Notes under the pieces: generated by a model
Told to the model about the DNA's origin: nothing
What the model saw: only the letters and a program-made list of their open reading frames with translations
Databases searched by the model: none
Part shown: piece after piece, positions 33,822 through 41,904 of the stretch
How the letters are laid out: each line of letters begins with the position of its first letter
Numbering within the stretch: position 1 is the first letter of the stretch
Origin: CAVVAL01 sp963740215
GTDB lineage: Bacteria > Actinomycetota > Actinomycetes > Mycobacteriales > Cryptosporangiaceae
NCBI GenBank assembly: GCA_963740215.1
Contig: CAVUDJ010000015.1
Coordinates: 620,001-684,000, forward strand
DNA length: 64,000 nucleotides
Direction of reading: 5' to 3'
Translations under genes and position numbers: made by a program

Positions 33822-36377
33822 TCACCGAGTGCGGTGCCGAACCGGCGCTTGCTCCGGCTGATGGCGAGGCCGGACAGGAACGACGCGAGCGTCGTGACGG
33901 CCAGCGCGAGCTTGCCCCGGGGCAGCGGGCGGCCCAGCTCGGCGAGACCGCGGCCGGCGGCGTCGAACGCGCGGCCCGGATCCCACGCGCTCAGGTGCAG
34001 CCAGGCGATCTGGTACAGGATGCCGGCCCGGCAGCAGCGAGTCCGGCTCGGACTCCAGCGCGCGGTCGAGGTGGACGAGCGCGTCGGCGAAGCGACCGGT
34101 GCGGCTGCAGCTGACGCCGAGAGCCAGGTGGAACGTGGCGTCCGGGATCATGCCGGCGACCCGCGCCGCCGCGGCGGCCACGTCGAGGAAGGCCAGCGCC
34201 TCCTCCGGCGCCTGGTCGGCAAGCGCGCGCTGCCCGGCGATGAAACCGCTCGTGTACACCTTCTCGGGGGTTCGGTCGGCCTCGCCCAGCGCGTAGTGCC
34301 GCGCGGTGGCGTACACGTACTCCGAGTCCGTGCCGCCGGACGCCTCCAGCACCTCGGCGATGCGCTGGTGCAGGCTGCGCAGCGCGGCCGGGTCGAGCTG
34401 GGCCAGCAACGCCTCGCGGATTCGGTCGTGCAGGAAGCGGTAGACGCCGCCGGATCCGGTGACCAGCCGCCGCGACTCGGCCTCGAACAGCGCGTCCCGC
34501 CCCTGCCGGCCGGCGACGCCGCACACCGCCGCGACCAGGTCGGCCGGGAATCGCCGCCCGGTGGCCGCGGCGGCGGCGAGCAGCCGCCGGCTCTCCGGCC
34601 CCAGCTGCGCGATGCGCTGGAGTACCAGGTAGACCGCGTCGCCGGACAGTTCGAGCCGGTCGAGACCGGCGACGTCGAGCCGCCAGCCATCCCAGCCGGG
34701 CGTCAGCAGGCCGGCGTCTATCACCGCACGCACGTACTCCACGACCGTGAACGGGTTGCCGCCGACCCGCGCGACCAGCTCGTTCGCCGCCGAGTCCGCG
34801 ATGTCCATGTGGCCGAGGTGCAGCCGGACCAGGTCACCCACGGCGTCCTGCGGGAGCGACTGCAGCTTCATCCGGGTGTCGAGCACCGGCCCCATGTCGG
34901 CGGCGAACAGGGACAGCGGCGCCATGCTCTCCACGTCGTCCCGGCCCGTGGCGATCACGAGCAGCGGCGACTCCGGCAGCCCGAGCGCCAGTTGTTGCAG
35001 CACCCGGCGGGTGGCGACGTCAAGCCACTGCACGTCGTCGAGGTGCAGGACGACGCCGCCCAGCTCGTTCGCGAGGTCGAGCAGGAACGCCGCGACCGCG
35101 TTCGTGAACTGCTCGTGCCGGTTGGTCTCGACGAGACCCGGCGCCTGGACCAGGTCGGCCAGCATCGGGGACAGCGCGCGCAGCAGGGGTCCGTCGCGAC
35201 CCACCACCTTGCGCAGCCGTTCGATCGCGTTCTCACGCTCGCCCGACGGCAGCCGGTCGAGCGAGCGCAGACCTCGCTCCACGGCGCTGCGCAGCGGCCC
35301 GAGCGGCACCGGGTCGTCGGGTACGCACTTCCCGTAGAGGAGGACGTCCCCGTCCGCCGTGACGGCGGTGGTGACCTCGCGCACCAGCCGGCTCTTGCCC
35401 ACGCCGGCCGCTCCCTCGACCAGGACGCACCCGCCGAGGCCGTCCCTGGCCTGCAACCACCGGCTGGCGAGGTTGACGACCTCCTCGGCCCGTCCGATGA
35501 GCGTCTGCGGCCCCGACTGCACGTGCGGAGACCGCGTGCCGACGTCGAACAGGCTGCCCGGCGCCGCGCTGAGCCGCTGCACGTCGGCCAGCAGGCTCTC
35601 GCCGCTCTGGTACCGGTCGTCGGGGTCCTTCGCCATCAACTTGGTGATGACCGCGGCGAACGTCGCGGAGAGCCCCGGCCGCATCATGCGCGGATCCGGC
35701 ACCTGCGCGGTCGCGTGCAGGCGGATCAGCTCGCCCGCGTCGGACGACTCGAACGGCGGCCGCCCGGTGACCGCCTCGAACAGCACGACGCCGAGCGCGT
35801 ACAGGTCGCTGCGGCCGTCCACGGGGCGCTTGAGCATGCCGGTCTGCTCGGGCGCGCTGTAAAGCAGCGTGCCGGCGACGCGGTCGTCCTGGCGCCCGCC
35901 GCGCGCCGCGAGACCGAAGTCGATGAGCCGGGCGGCGCCGTTGCGATCCACGATGATGTTGTCGGGTTTGACGTCACGGTGCACGAGGCCGGCGCGGTGG
36001 GCCGCCGCGAGCGGCGCCGCCACGTCGCTGGCGAGCCGTAACGCCCGGGCCTCGTCTATCCGTCCGGTGCGTATCACCTCCGAGAGGGGCCGCCCGTCGA
36101 CGTACTCCAGCACCAGGTACGGACCGGCCTCGACCAGCCCCACGTCGAAGATCCGGGGCAGCTGCGCATGCCCCACGCAGGCGAGCAGCGCGGCCTCGCG
36201 CCGGAGAGCGGTGAGCAGCTGTGCGGTGTCGCCGCCGCTGGCGGTGAGCAGCTTGAGCGCGTAGTCCCGGCCCTGCCTGCGTACTCGGTAGACGACTGTC
36301 TCGGCCCCACGCCCGAGCTCTGAGATCACGTCAAAACCAGGAAGTCTCACGGGCTTCGCCCCGGAGATCGCTGTCAC
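33822..36377 (-). CDS. Ser/Thr kinase and ATPase segment of the broken kinase gene
   Basis: The likely native start is GTG 36377, after GGAGG. The kinase domain (~1-265) has ELGRGAETVVYRV (Gly-loop), YALKLL (Lys), VHRDVKPDNIIV (catalytic loop), LIDFGLA (DFG) and GTLLYSAPEQ. It is followed by an ATPase with Walker A VEGAAGVGKSRLV and Walker B-like VVLHLDDVQWLD, then a winged-helix/TPR start. This matches PknK-type kinases that control regulators. In-phase sequence ends near EPDSLL (~34030); the remaining ~70 codons to 33822 are frameshifted junk. Confidence 0.8.
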   Translation of the reverse strand: MTAISGAKPVRLPGFDVISELGRGAETVVYRVRRQGRDYALKLLTASGGDTAQLLTALRREAALLACVGHAQLPRIFDVGLVEAGPYLVLEYVDGRPLSEVIRTGRIDEARALRLASDVAAPLAAAHRAGLVHRDVKPDNIIVDRNGAARLIDFGLAARGGRQDDRVAGTLLYSAPEQTGMLKRPVDGRSDLYALGVVLFEAVTGRPPFESSDAGELIRLHATAQVPDPRMMRPGLSATFAAVITKLMAKDPDDRYQSGESLLADVQRLSAAPGSLFDVGTRSPHVQSGPQTLIGRAEEVVNLASRWLQARDGLGGCVLVEGAAGVGKSRLVREVTTAVTADGDVLLYGKCVPDDPVPLGPLRSAVERGLRSLDRLPSGERENAIERLRKVVGRDGPLLRALSPMLADLVQAPGLVETNRHEQFTNAVAAFLLDLANELGGVVLHLDDVQWLDVATRRVLQQLALGLPESPLLVIATGRDDVESMAPLSLFAADMGPVLDTRMKLQSLPQDAVGDLVRLHLGHMDIADSAANELVARVGGNPFTVVEYVRAVIDAGLLTPGWDGWRLDVAGLDRLELSGDAVYLVLQRIAQLGPESRRLLAAAAATGRRFPADLVAAVCGVAGRQGRDALFEAESRRLVTGSGGVYRFLHDRIREALLAQLDPAALRSLHQRIAEVLEASGGTDSEYVYATARHYALGEADRTPEKVYTSGFIAGQRALADQAPEEALAFLDVAAAAARVAGMIPDATFHLALGVSCSRTGRFADALVHLDRALESEPDSLLPGRHPVPDRLAAPERVGSGPRVRRRRPRSRRAGPPAAPGQARAGRHDARVVPVRPRHQPEQAPVRHRTR

Positions 36378-36469
36378 ACCGCCTCCACACACAGGTGCTC
36401 AGACGCTACGCCTGGACTCGACGATGATGCCAGCTATCGATCCGTATGATCTAAATGAGAGGCTGGCTC

Positions 36470-36961
36470 ATGTCTTATCCACCGTCCAAGTACCACGGTG
36501 AATCCGGCGAGGCGTCCGCGACGATACGGCGCGTCGACCAGGAACCGGAGGTGCGACACGGCTCCGGCGGGTCCGTGCACTATTTGGCCACCGGCGCCTC
36601 CACCGGGAGCGAGTTCGGGCTGTACCGGTGGACCTTCGGCACCGGCGTGACCGGTCCCGATCCGCACTTCCACCGGACGATCTCGGAGTCGTTCTTCATC
36701 CTGTCCGGCACCGTCCGCATCTACGACGGCACGAAGTGGGTCGACACCACTCCGGGCGACTTCGTCTACGTGCCGCAGGGCGGGATCCACGGCTTCAAGA
36801 ACGAGTCTGGCGAACCCGCGTCGATGCTGATCCTGTTCACCCCGGGGGCACCGCGTGAGGAGTACTTCGAGACGCTCGCCGCACTCGGCAGGGACGAGAT
36901 GACCCTCACCGACGCCGAGCGGCACGAGTTCTTCCTCCGCCACGACAACCACTGGTTGTGA
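36470..36961 (+). CDS. Cupin-domain protein
   Basis: A 163-residue single-domain cupin. Start ATG 36470 follows GAGAGG; ATG 36455 is in frame but lacks a site. Motif 1 is GPDPHFHRTISESFFILSG, with metal ligands His, His and Glu. Motif 2 is TPGDFVYVPQGGIHGFKN, with the fourth ligand His. Small cupins of this type can be sugar isomerases, dioxygenases or ligand-binding proteins, and the function is not resolved. The gene is divergent from the broken kinase gene and ends at a strong hairpin shared with the chitinase. Confidence 0.88.
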   Translation: MSYPPSKYHGESGEASATIRRVDQEPEVRHGSGGSVHYLATGASTGSEFGLYRWTFGTGVTGPDPHFHRTISESFFILSGTVRIYDGTKWVDTTPGDFVYVPQGGIHGFKNESGEPASMLILFTPGAPREEYFETLAALGRDEMTLTDAERHEFFLRHDNHWL

Positions 36962-36963
36962 GT

Positions 36964-37004
36964 TGCGGTTCAAATGCGCCCGCTGAGGGCGCATTTGAAC
37001 CGCA
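36964..37004. terminator. Bidirectional hairpin terminator between cupin and chitinase genes
   Basis: Perfect 18-bp arms TGCGGTTCAAATGCGCCC / GGGCGCATTTGAACCGCA with a 5-nt loop between two convergent stops. The arm sequence is related to that at 50922-50964. Confidence 0.85.
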
Positions 37005-37013
37005 CCGCCCGGC

Positions 37014-37940
37014 TCAGCAGCTCAGGTTGCCCCCGGGCGTCGTGCCGAGGATCTGCACGAACCGCTGGTAGGCGTTGATGCGGCTCTGCACCTGCGCCGG
37101 GTTGCGGCCGCCGCACTCCAGCGAGCCGTTGATGCTGCGGATCGTCTCACCGAATCCGCGCTGGTTGACCATCGCGTCGTGCGGGGTCATGGTGCCCGGA
37201 CCGTTCTGGGTGTTCCAGTACCAGAGGCCGGTCTTCCAGGCCACGGCCGGATCGTTCTGCACCAGGAACGGGTTGGTGAGCAGCGGCAGCCCGAGCGCGT
37301 CGCCGGCCGCCTTGTAGTTGAAGTTCCAACTCAGCTGGATCGGACCGCGGCCGTAGTAGGCCGCCTGCCCGGCCGGGCACCCGTACGGCTGGCTGCGGTC
37401 GCAGTAGTGCGGGTAGTTCGCCTGATTCTGCTCGACGACATGCACAAGACCACCGGTCTCGTGGTTCACGTTGGCGAGGAAAGCCGCCGCCTCCTGGCGC
37501 TTCACGGTGTCCGAGCCGGTCTTCGCGAAGCCAGGGAACGCGGACAGCGCGTCGACCAGCCCGCGGTAGGTATAGAACGAGTTCCTGCTCGGGAACATCT
37601 GGTTGAACTGCGCCTCGCTGACGACGAACCCGCCCGGCACCGGGTTCGGGTTCGGCGCGGGACTCGTCGGGCCGGGCTCCGGGCTGCCGCCGCACGCGCC
37701 CTTGTCGGCCCAGACGCCCCACTCGCCCGTCGTCCCTGGCGTCTCGCCCTGCGTCCACCACTTCGCCGTGTAGTTGCGTCCCTGGTGCGACGCATTGGTG
37801 CCGCCCTGGTAGACGGTCGACGCGCTCCACGCCGCCGCGCACTCGGCCGCCGACGCCGAAGTCATCGGCAACACCACTGCGAGAGCGCCCGCCAGCGCCA
37901 CCGCAGCGATCGACGACAGGATGATGCGTTTTCTCGACAC
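37014..37940 (-). CDS. Secreted GH19 chitinase with N-terminal chitin-binding module
   Basis: 308 residues; GTG 37940 follows GGAGGAGAG. A Sec signal (SSIAAVALAGALAVVLPM...ASA) is followed by a CBM5/12 module (AAWSASTVYQGG, YTAKWWTQGETPG). A Pro-rich linker then leads to a GH19 catalytic domain with NVNHETGG (catalytic Glu), YYGRGPIQLSWNFNYK and NPFLVQNDPAVAWKTG. Paired cysteines are conserved. It hydrolyses chitin outside the cell. Two DasR-like palindromes upstream suggest N-acetylglucosamine-responsive repression. Confidence 0.95.
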   Translation of the reverse strand: MSRKRIILSSIAAVALAGALAVVLPMTSASAAECAAAWSASTVYQGGTNASHQGRNYTAKWWTQGETPGTTGEWGVWADKGACGGSPEPGPTSPAPNPNPVPGGFVVSEAQFNQMFPSRNSFYTYRGLVDALSAFPGFAKTGSDTVKRQEAAAFLANVNHETGGLVHVVEQNQANYPHYCDRSQPYGCPAGQAAYYGRGPIQLSWNFNYKAAGDALGLPLLTNPFLVQNDPAVAWKTGLWYWNTQNGPGTMTPHDAMVNQRGFGETIRSINGSLECGGRNPAQVQSRINAYQRFVQILGTTPGGNLSC

Positions 37941-38023
37941 GATTGATCTCTCCTCCGTGCAGCCGCACTGCACAAGGTCGATGTCAGAGCCACCCGCGCG
38001 CTGGGTTGTGAGCACTCAATCGG

Positions 38024-38054
38024 AGTGGTCTACACCAGTCAAGGTATAGACCTT
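38024..38054. promoter_or_regulatory. Pair of DasR-responsive-element-like palindromes upstream of the chitinase
   Basis: AGTGGTCTACACCAGT (38024-38039) differs from the known dre consensus AGTGGTCTAGACCAGT at one position. A second, weaker half-matching palindrome AAGGTATAGACCTT follows at 38041-38054. The chitinase start is 84 bp away. In streptomycetes DasR represses chitinase genes through such sites and is released by phosphorylated glucosamine. The dasR gene is not in this window. Confidence 0.7.
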
Positions 38055-38146
38055 TTATGCTTTCCTTAACTCGGCGTCCGGTATGCCTGAATCCGCGTTC
38101 AGGCGCCGTCTGTACCCTCCCGCCGGCTACCCCCGGGGCACGCCCC

Positions 38147-38232
38147 GCCGGACACCGCAACCCCCAGGCGCCCCCGGCCGGACACCGCAACCCTCGGGCG
38201 CCCCCCGCCGGACACCGCAACCCCCTGAATGC
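38147..38232. repeat. Three tandem 30-bp repeats upstream of the chitinase promoter
   Basis: GCCGGACACCGCAACCC recurs with exact 30-bp period at 38147, 38177 and 38207, each followed by a GC-rich tail (AGGCGCCC, TCGGGCGCCC, TGAATGCTCC). Open frames across it have no start signals. No function is assigned; the repeats are contiguous with no spacers, so this is not a CRISPR. Confidence 0.6.
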
Positions 38233-38291
38233 TCCCGCCAGTGCGTGCGCACGCGCTGCGGGGAACATCCAGGGGGTTGACGTCCGGCGTT

Positions 38292-38739
38292 TCAGCCGGC
38301 CGCGACGATCCTGTCGAGGGCGCCGGCCCAGTGGGCGCGCATCGTCTCGCGGCCGTCGCCGTCGGGCAGCTTCTCCAGCTGGGCGTGGAGCGCGGTCTTG
38401 CCTTACGACGACTCACTCAGCGTGAGCTGAACTGTTGCCGGAGCGACCCAGCCGTCAGGTTGCCACGTCAACCGGAGCCGCTCGCCTGGCTTCACAACCC
38501 GGATCTCGCCGCTCGCACCGTCCACCTTGTACTGCTCACCGGCCTCGAAGAGGACATGCTCGCCCAGCCACAGCTCGGGCTTTCCCACGATGACGTCCCA
38601 GGTGGCCTGAACGGTCGCCGCGACGGTGCGCTGCACGCCCACCTGGAACCCGGACCGAGGGTTCTGGCCGACGCCACCCGGTGGCCTCGCGGATGCGCTC
38701 GGTCGAAACCTGGCTCAGGGTCATGCTCTGCTCGGTCAT
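38292..38739 (-). pseudogene. SRPBCC/AHSA1-domain protein, frame broken
   Basis: ATG 38739 follows GGAGG and encodes MTEQSMTLSQVSTERIREAT. One extra base near 38676-38681 must be removed to continue as GGVGQNPRSGFQVGVQRTVA and the typical AHSA1 body ATWDVIVGKPELWLGEHVLF...GERLRLTWQPDGW. A TAA at 38403-38405 then interrupts, while the same frame goes on with KTALHAQLEKLPDGDGRE and MRAHWAGALDRIVAAG to a stop at 38292. The family binds hydrophobic ligands in a START-like fold. Two lesions suggest real decay or sequence error. Confidence 0.7.
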
Positions 38740-38982
38740 CGCGTCCTCCCGTTGGCCGCGGCCCCTCGCGGGCGCTTCACACACGGGACGTAGAAGCTGA
38801 CTCACCGTTCTCGACATCATCATCGTCGCTCGAAGCGGAAACCCTGGAACTGCGTCCGAGGTCACGATCCGGACACCGGCTTGAACCGGTCCGAGCGAAG
38901 CCCCGTACCCCGTACCAAGCGGCGATGGACACCGCTCTGACGAGCATGAACGCGCCGACGAGCAGAGGTCGGGAGGGATCCG

Positions 38983-40263
38983 GTGGGCAGGACGAGGCAA
39001 GGCACCAGGCAGCGGCCTGGCTTCGGGCTGGGAGGTGGCAACCGCCGCCGTGGGGCATTACTCGCGGTGGTGCCGATCATTGCCATGCTCGCCGGCGTGA
39101 TGACGCTCGGCGCGACGCCGGCGCAGGCCGCCAACGATGCCAACGCGATCGTCCAGACCCGATTCGGGCCGCTTACGCCGGCCGACCGTGACTTCCTGAT
39201 CAAGGTCCGCCTCGCCGGGCTCTGGGAGGGCCCGGCCGGACGCGAGTCGCAGAAGCGCAGCAACAACCCGCTGATCCGGGAGGCCGGCCAGCACCTGATC
39301 GACGGCCACCGCGAGCTGGACGCCAGCGTCCTCGACGTGGGCCGCCAGCTGGGGGTGGAGCTGCCGGACGAGCCGACCCAGGAGCTGAAGAACCGGCTCA
39401 ACATGATGGACCGGGCGGACACCCCGGAGGAGTACGACCAGACCTTCGTCGATCTGCTGCGCGCCGCCCACGGAGGCGTCTACCAGCTGCTTGCCAAGAT
39501 CCGGGCCGGTACGCGCAACAGCCTGATCAGGCAGTTCAGCCAGCGTTGTATGGAAGTCGTACTCGACCACATGACGGTGCTGGAGAACACCGGCCTGGTG
39601 CGGTGGAGCGATCTGCCGCTGCCGCCATCGCCCGTCGAGGGGCAGAGCCCGGTCGCGGGCATGTCGCAGAGCGCGCAGGGGCCGCTGACGATGGCCGACC
39701 GCGACTTCCTGGTCAAGGTCCGCCTGGCCGGGCTGTGGGAGAGGCCGTCCGGCGAGCAGGCCCAGGAACGTGGCGGCACCGACGCCGTGAAGGAAGCCGG
39801 CCAGCACCTGATCGACGGGCACTCCGAGCTGGACACCACCGTGCTCCAGGTCGCGCAGGATCTCGGCGTCCAGGTGCCGGACGAGCCGAACACCGACCAG
39901 CGGGCCTGGATGGCCGAGATGACGGACGCCGACACGCCGCAGGAGTACGACCAGGTGTTCGTGGCTCGACTCCGCGCGGCGCACGGCAAGGTGTTCGGGC
40001 TGGTCGCACAGATCCGGGCCGGGACCCGCAACAACATGATCCGGGCGTTCAGCACCCGCACGATGGAGGTCGTCCTCGACCACATCGTGATGCTGGAGGC
40101 GACCGACCTGGTGGACTTCGCCAGCCTGCCACTGCCGCCCGACCCGGGGCCGCTCGGCCCGGTCAACGGCCGGTCGGTGAACCCGTGGCTGGTGATCTCG
40201 GTCCTCGCCGTTGCTCTGGCGATGACCGTGGCCGCGCGGGCGGGCCGCTTCTACCGGATCTGA
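38983..40263 (+). CDS. Exported protein with two tandem DUF4142 domains and C-terminal TM anchor
   Basis: 426 residues; GTG 38983 follows GGGAGG. A signal sequence (LLAVVPIIAMLAGVMTLGATPAQA) precedes two ~160-residue repeats that align closely: LTPADRDFLIKVRLAGLWE and LTMADRDFLVKVRLAGLWE, each with a GQHLIDGH helix, TPxEYDQ and RAAHG motifs, and a final MEVVLDH. These are the ferritin-like helical DUF4142 fold with histidines that could bind metal. A C-terminal hydrophobic segment (WLVISVLAVALAMTVAARAG) and basic tail anchor it. No SDs or cofactors are known for the family. Confidence 0.85.
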   Translation: MGRTRQGTRQRPGFGLGGGNRRRGALLAVVPIIAMLAGVMTLGATPAQAANDANAIVQTRFGPLTPADRDFLIKVRLAGLWEGPAGRESQKRSNNPLIREAGQHLIDGHRELDASVLDVGRQLGVELPDEPTQELKNRLNMMDRADTPEEYDQTFVDLLRAAHGGVYQLLAKIRAGTRNSLIRQFSQRCMEVVLDHMTVLENTGLVRWSDLPLPPSPVEGQSPVAGMSQSAQGPLTMADRDFLVKVRLAGLWERPSGEQAQERGGTDAVKEAGQHLIDGHSELDTTVLQVAQDLGVQVPDEPNTDQRAWMAEMTDADTPQEYDQVFVARLRAAHGKVFGLVAQIRAGTRNNMIRAFSTRTMEVVLDHIVMLEATDLVDFASLPLPPDPGPLGPVNGRSVNPWLVISVLAVALAMTVAARAGRFYRI

Positions 40264-40273
40264 CGGCTGCGTT

Positions 40274-40829
40274 CTACTGAGCCTGCACCGCCGCCGGCTG
40301 GGCCCGGAACGACGCCGGGCTGTCCGGGAACACTCCGATCAGCAGGAGCAGGTACCGCAGCAGCCCGGCCACGGCCGAGGATCCGAGCAGCACCGCCAGC
40401 TCCAGCCACGCGGCCGCGCCGGGCTGCACCCGCTCCAGGGTGAGCAGCGCGATCGTCGTCACGGGGTAGGTGATGGCGACGCTGAGCCCCGCGCGTAGAT
40501 GCATGCCGGCCCCGCGGTTGCCGCTGCGGAACGTCCACCGGGCGTGTGCCTGGTTGGACGCGGCGGTGGTGACGACGGTCGCGAGGGTGTTCGCCAGCGC
40601 GGCCGGCATCCACGCGCCGAGCAGCAGGAACAGGACGCTGGTCAGGCCGGTGGACGCGCTGCCGACGAGCACGAACCGGGTGAACGAGAGGATCCGTTCG
40701 ATCCACGCGCCGCGCCCGCGCCACCGGTTCGGACGGGAACAGCTCTGCCGGAGTGGCCGGAACCAGGATGTCGAAGGCCGGCAGAACGGGCGCCTCGGCC
40801 CGGGTGAGGGTGGCGCAGCCGCCTGTCAT
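40274..40829 (-). pseudogene. GtrA-family membrane protein, frame broken
   Basis: The start ATG 40829 overlaps the stop of the upstream PAP2 gene (ATGA). The first ~35 codons (MTGGCATLTRAEAPV..PAELFP) are followed by a one-base shift near 40740. After it the frame reads RFVLVGSASTGLTSVLFLLL, LANTLATVVTTAASNQAHAR and WTFRSGNR, four TM segments typical of GtrA, to the stop at 40274. GtrA proteins translocate lipid-linked sugars in surface glycosylation. Coupling to a PAP2 enzyme fits a lipid-linked glycan role. Confidence 0.75.
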
Positions 40830-41635
40830 GTGCGCACTCCGATCAGCTCCGGGCCGACGGCGAGTTCACGCCCGGCCGGCTCGACCAGCTCGACGCGGGT
40901 CGGCTGGGTGCCCCTGGGCGGCAGCATCCGCCGCACCACCAGCAGCGAGGCGGCCAGCAGCACCAGCGCCACCACGCCGTCGAGCCAGTAGTGGTTCGCG
41001 GTGACCACCACGACCAGCATCGTGACGATCGGGTGCGCGAGCGCCAGCCAGCGCCAGCGGGTCGTCGTCGTGGCGATGACCGTGACGGCGATGAGCGCCG
41101 CCCAGCCGACGTGCAGCGACGGCATCGCGGCGAACTGGTTCGCGATCCCGGTGCCCGGGGCGGTGTAGACCGACTGCCCGAACAGCACGCCCGAGTCGAC
41201 GAGGCCGTGGTGAGTGAGCATCCGCGGCGGCGCGAGCGGGTAGATGAGGTGACCGGCGAGGCCGAGCGTCGTGTGGATCACCAGCGCCCAGCGGAACCAC
41301 GGGTACGCGGCCTCCCGCCAGACGAAGACCCAGACCAGCACGGCGATCGTCACCGGGAAGTGCACCGCGGCGTAGTACCCGTTGGCGGCCTTGATCAGGC
41401 CGGGCCAGTCCCAGGCCCACTGCTGCACCGCGGCCTCGCTGGGCAGGTGGAGCCAGCGCTCGGCGTCCCACACCTGCTCGGCGTTGAGGAACGCGGCGGT
41501 GGCGTGCTCGCCGGCGATGACCCGCCCGAGCTGGTAAACCAGGTAGAGGACGACCAGGACCGGCAGCTCGCGGAGAACCCGGCGGCCAAGGGTCACACGC
41601 GGCGCTGTACTTGCGCCGGTGACGCTTCCGTTCAC
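40826..41635 (-). CDS. PAP2-superfamily phosphatase / inositolphosphotransferase-like membrane protein
   Basis: A 269-residue polytopic protein with about six TM segments. The PAP2 catalytic signature is seen as PLAPPRMLT, AAMPSLHVGWAAL (PSLH) and TANHYWLDGVVAL (catalytic His and Asp). This subtype (Aur1/Ipt1-like) occurs in actinomycetes in lipid or cell-envelope glycan pathways. It is translationally coupled to the GtrA gene. The upstream AraC gene runs in the same direction, 270 bp away, and a palindromic operator-like site lies between. Confidence 0.88.
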   Translation of the reverse strand: MNGSVTGASTAPRVTLGRRVLRELPVLVVLYLVYQLGRVIAGEHATAAFLNAEQVWDAERWLHLPSEAAVQQWAWDWPGLIKAANGYYAAVHFPVTIAVLVWVFVWREAAYPWFRWALVIHTTLGLAGHLIYPLAPPRMLTHHGLVDSGVLFGQSVYTAPGTGIANQFAAMPSLHVGWAALIAVTVIATTTTRWRWLALAHPIVTMLVVVVTANHYWLDGVVALVLLAASLLVVRRMLPPRGTQPTRVELVEPAGRELAVGPELIGVRT

Positions 41636-41735
41636 GTGGGCCTCCCCGTTCTCCCCCGCTGCCCCGTGCTGAACGGGGACGTGTCACAACCTTCCCAACG
41701 TCACAGGGCCTGCGCTTCCATCCCAGGAAGCACTT

Positions 41736-41754
41736 CGCCCTACGCCGTAGGGCG
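41736..41754. promoter_or_regulatory. 19-bp palindrome, operator-like, upstream of the PAP2 gene
   Basis: CGCCCTACGCCGTAGGGCG is a perfect palindrome with 9-bp arms around one central base, 101 bp from the PAP2 start. Short symmetric sites with a CTACG..CGTAG core are typical of TetR-type operators; a terminator for the upstream AraC gene is a less likely alternative because the loop would be one base. The rest of this 269-bp gap shows nothing further. Confidence 0.5.
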
Positions 41755-41904
41755 TAGTCGCCGTCCACCGGGTGACCGACGGACTCAGGGCAAACCCCGA
41801 GCCGATCCCCCACCTGGCGATCTGGGCAGAAAACTACAACCGCACCGCCAGTAACGACGCCTCAATTTTCAGCGGTGGAGCGCGTGTCGGACCCTTTAGG
41901 TGGG

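Larger units (their letters stand above)
31123..36377 (-). pseudogene. Ser/Thr kinase - ATPase - TPR - GAF - diguanylate cyclase gene, broken by four frame changes
   Basis: Reading through four small indels gives one protein of about 1750 residues. The order is an N-terminal PASTA-less Ser/Thr kinase, a PknK/MalT-like ATPase, a long helical repeat region, a GAF domain and a C-terminal GGDEF domain. Frame changes map near 34026 (extra C), 33693 (extra G), 32634-32637 (CCCC where CCC restores frame) and ~31880-31900 (one base missing or two extra). Domain content is otherwise undamaged, so either the gene is recently inactivated or the sequence has errors. It would couple a kinase/ligand-sensing module to c-di-GMP synthesis. 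The individual pieces are listed separately. Confidence 0.8.

Noticed and set aside
33834..36041. 735-codon plus-strand frame
   Set aside because: Exact antisense of the kinase/ATPase segment, no ribosome-binding site, codon pattern of a shadow.
38147..38232. Possible CRISPR array
   Set aside because: Contiguous 30-bp repeats without spacers and only three units; no cas genes.
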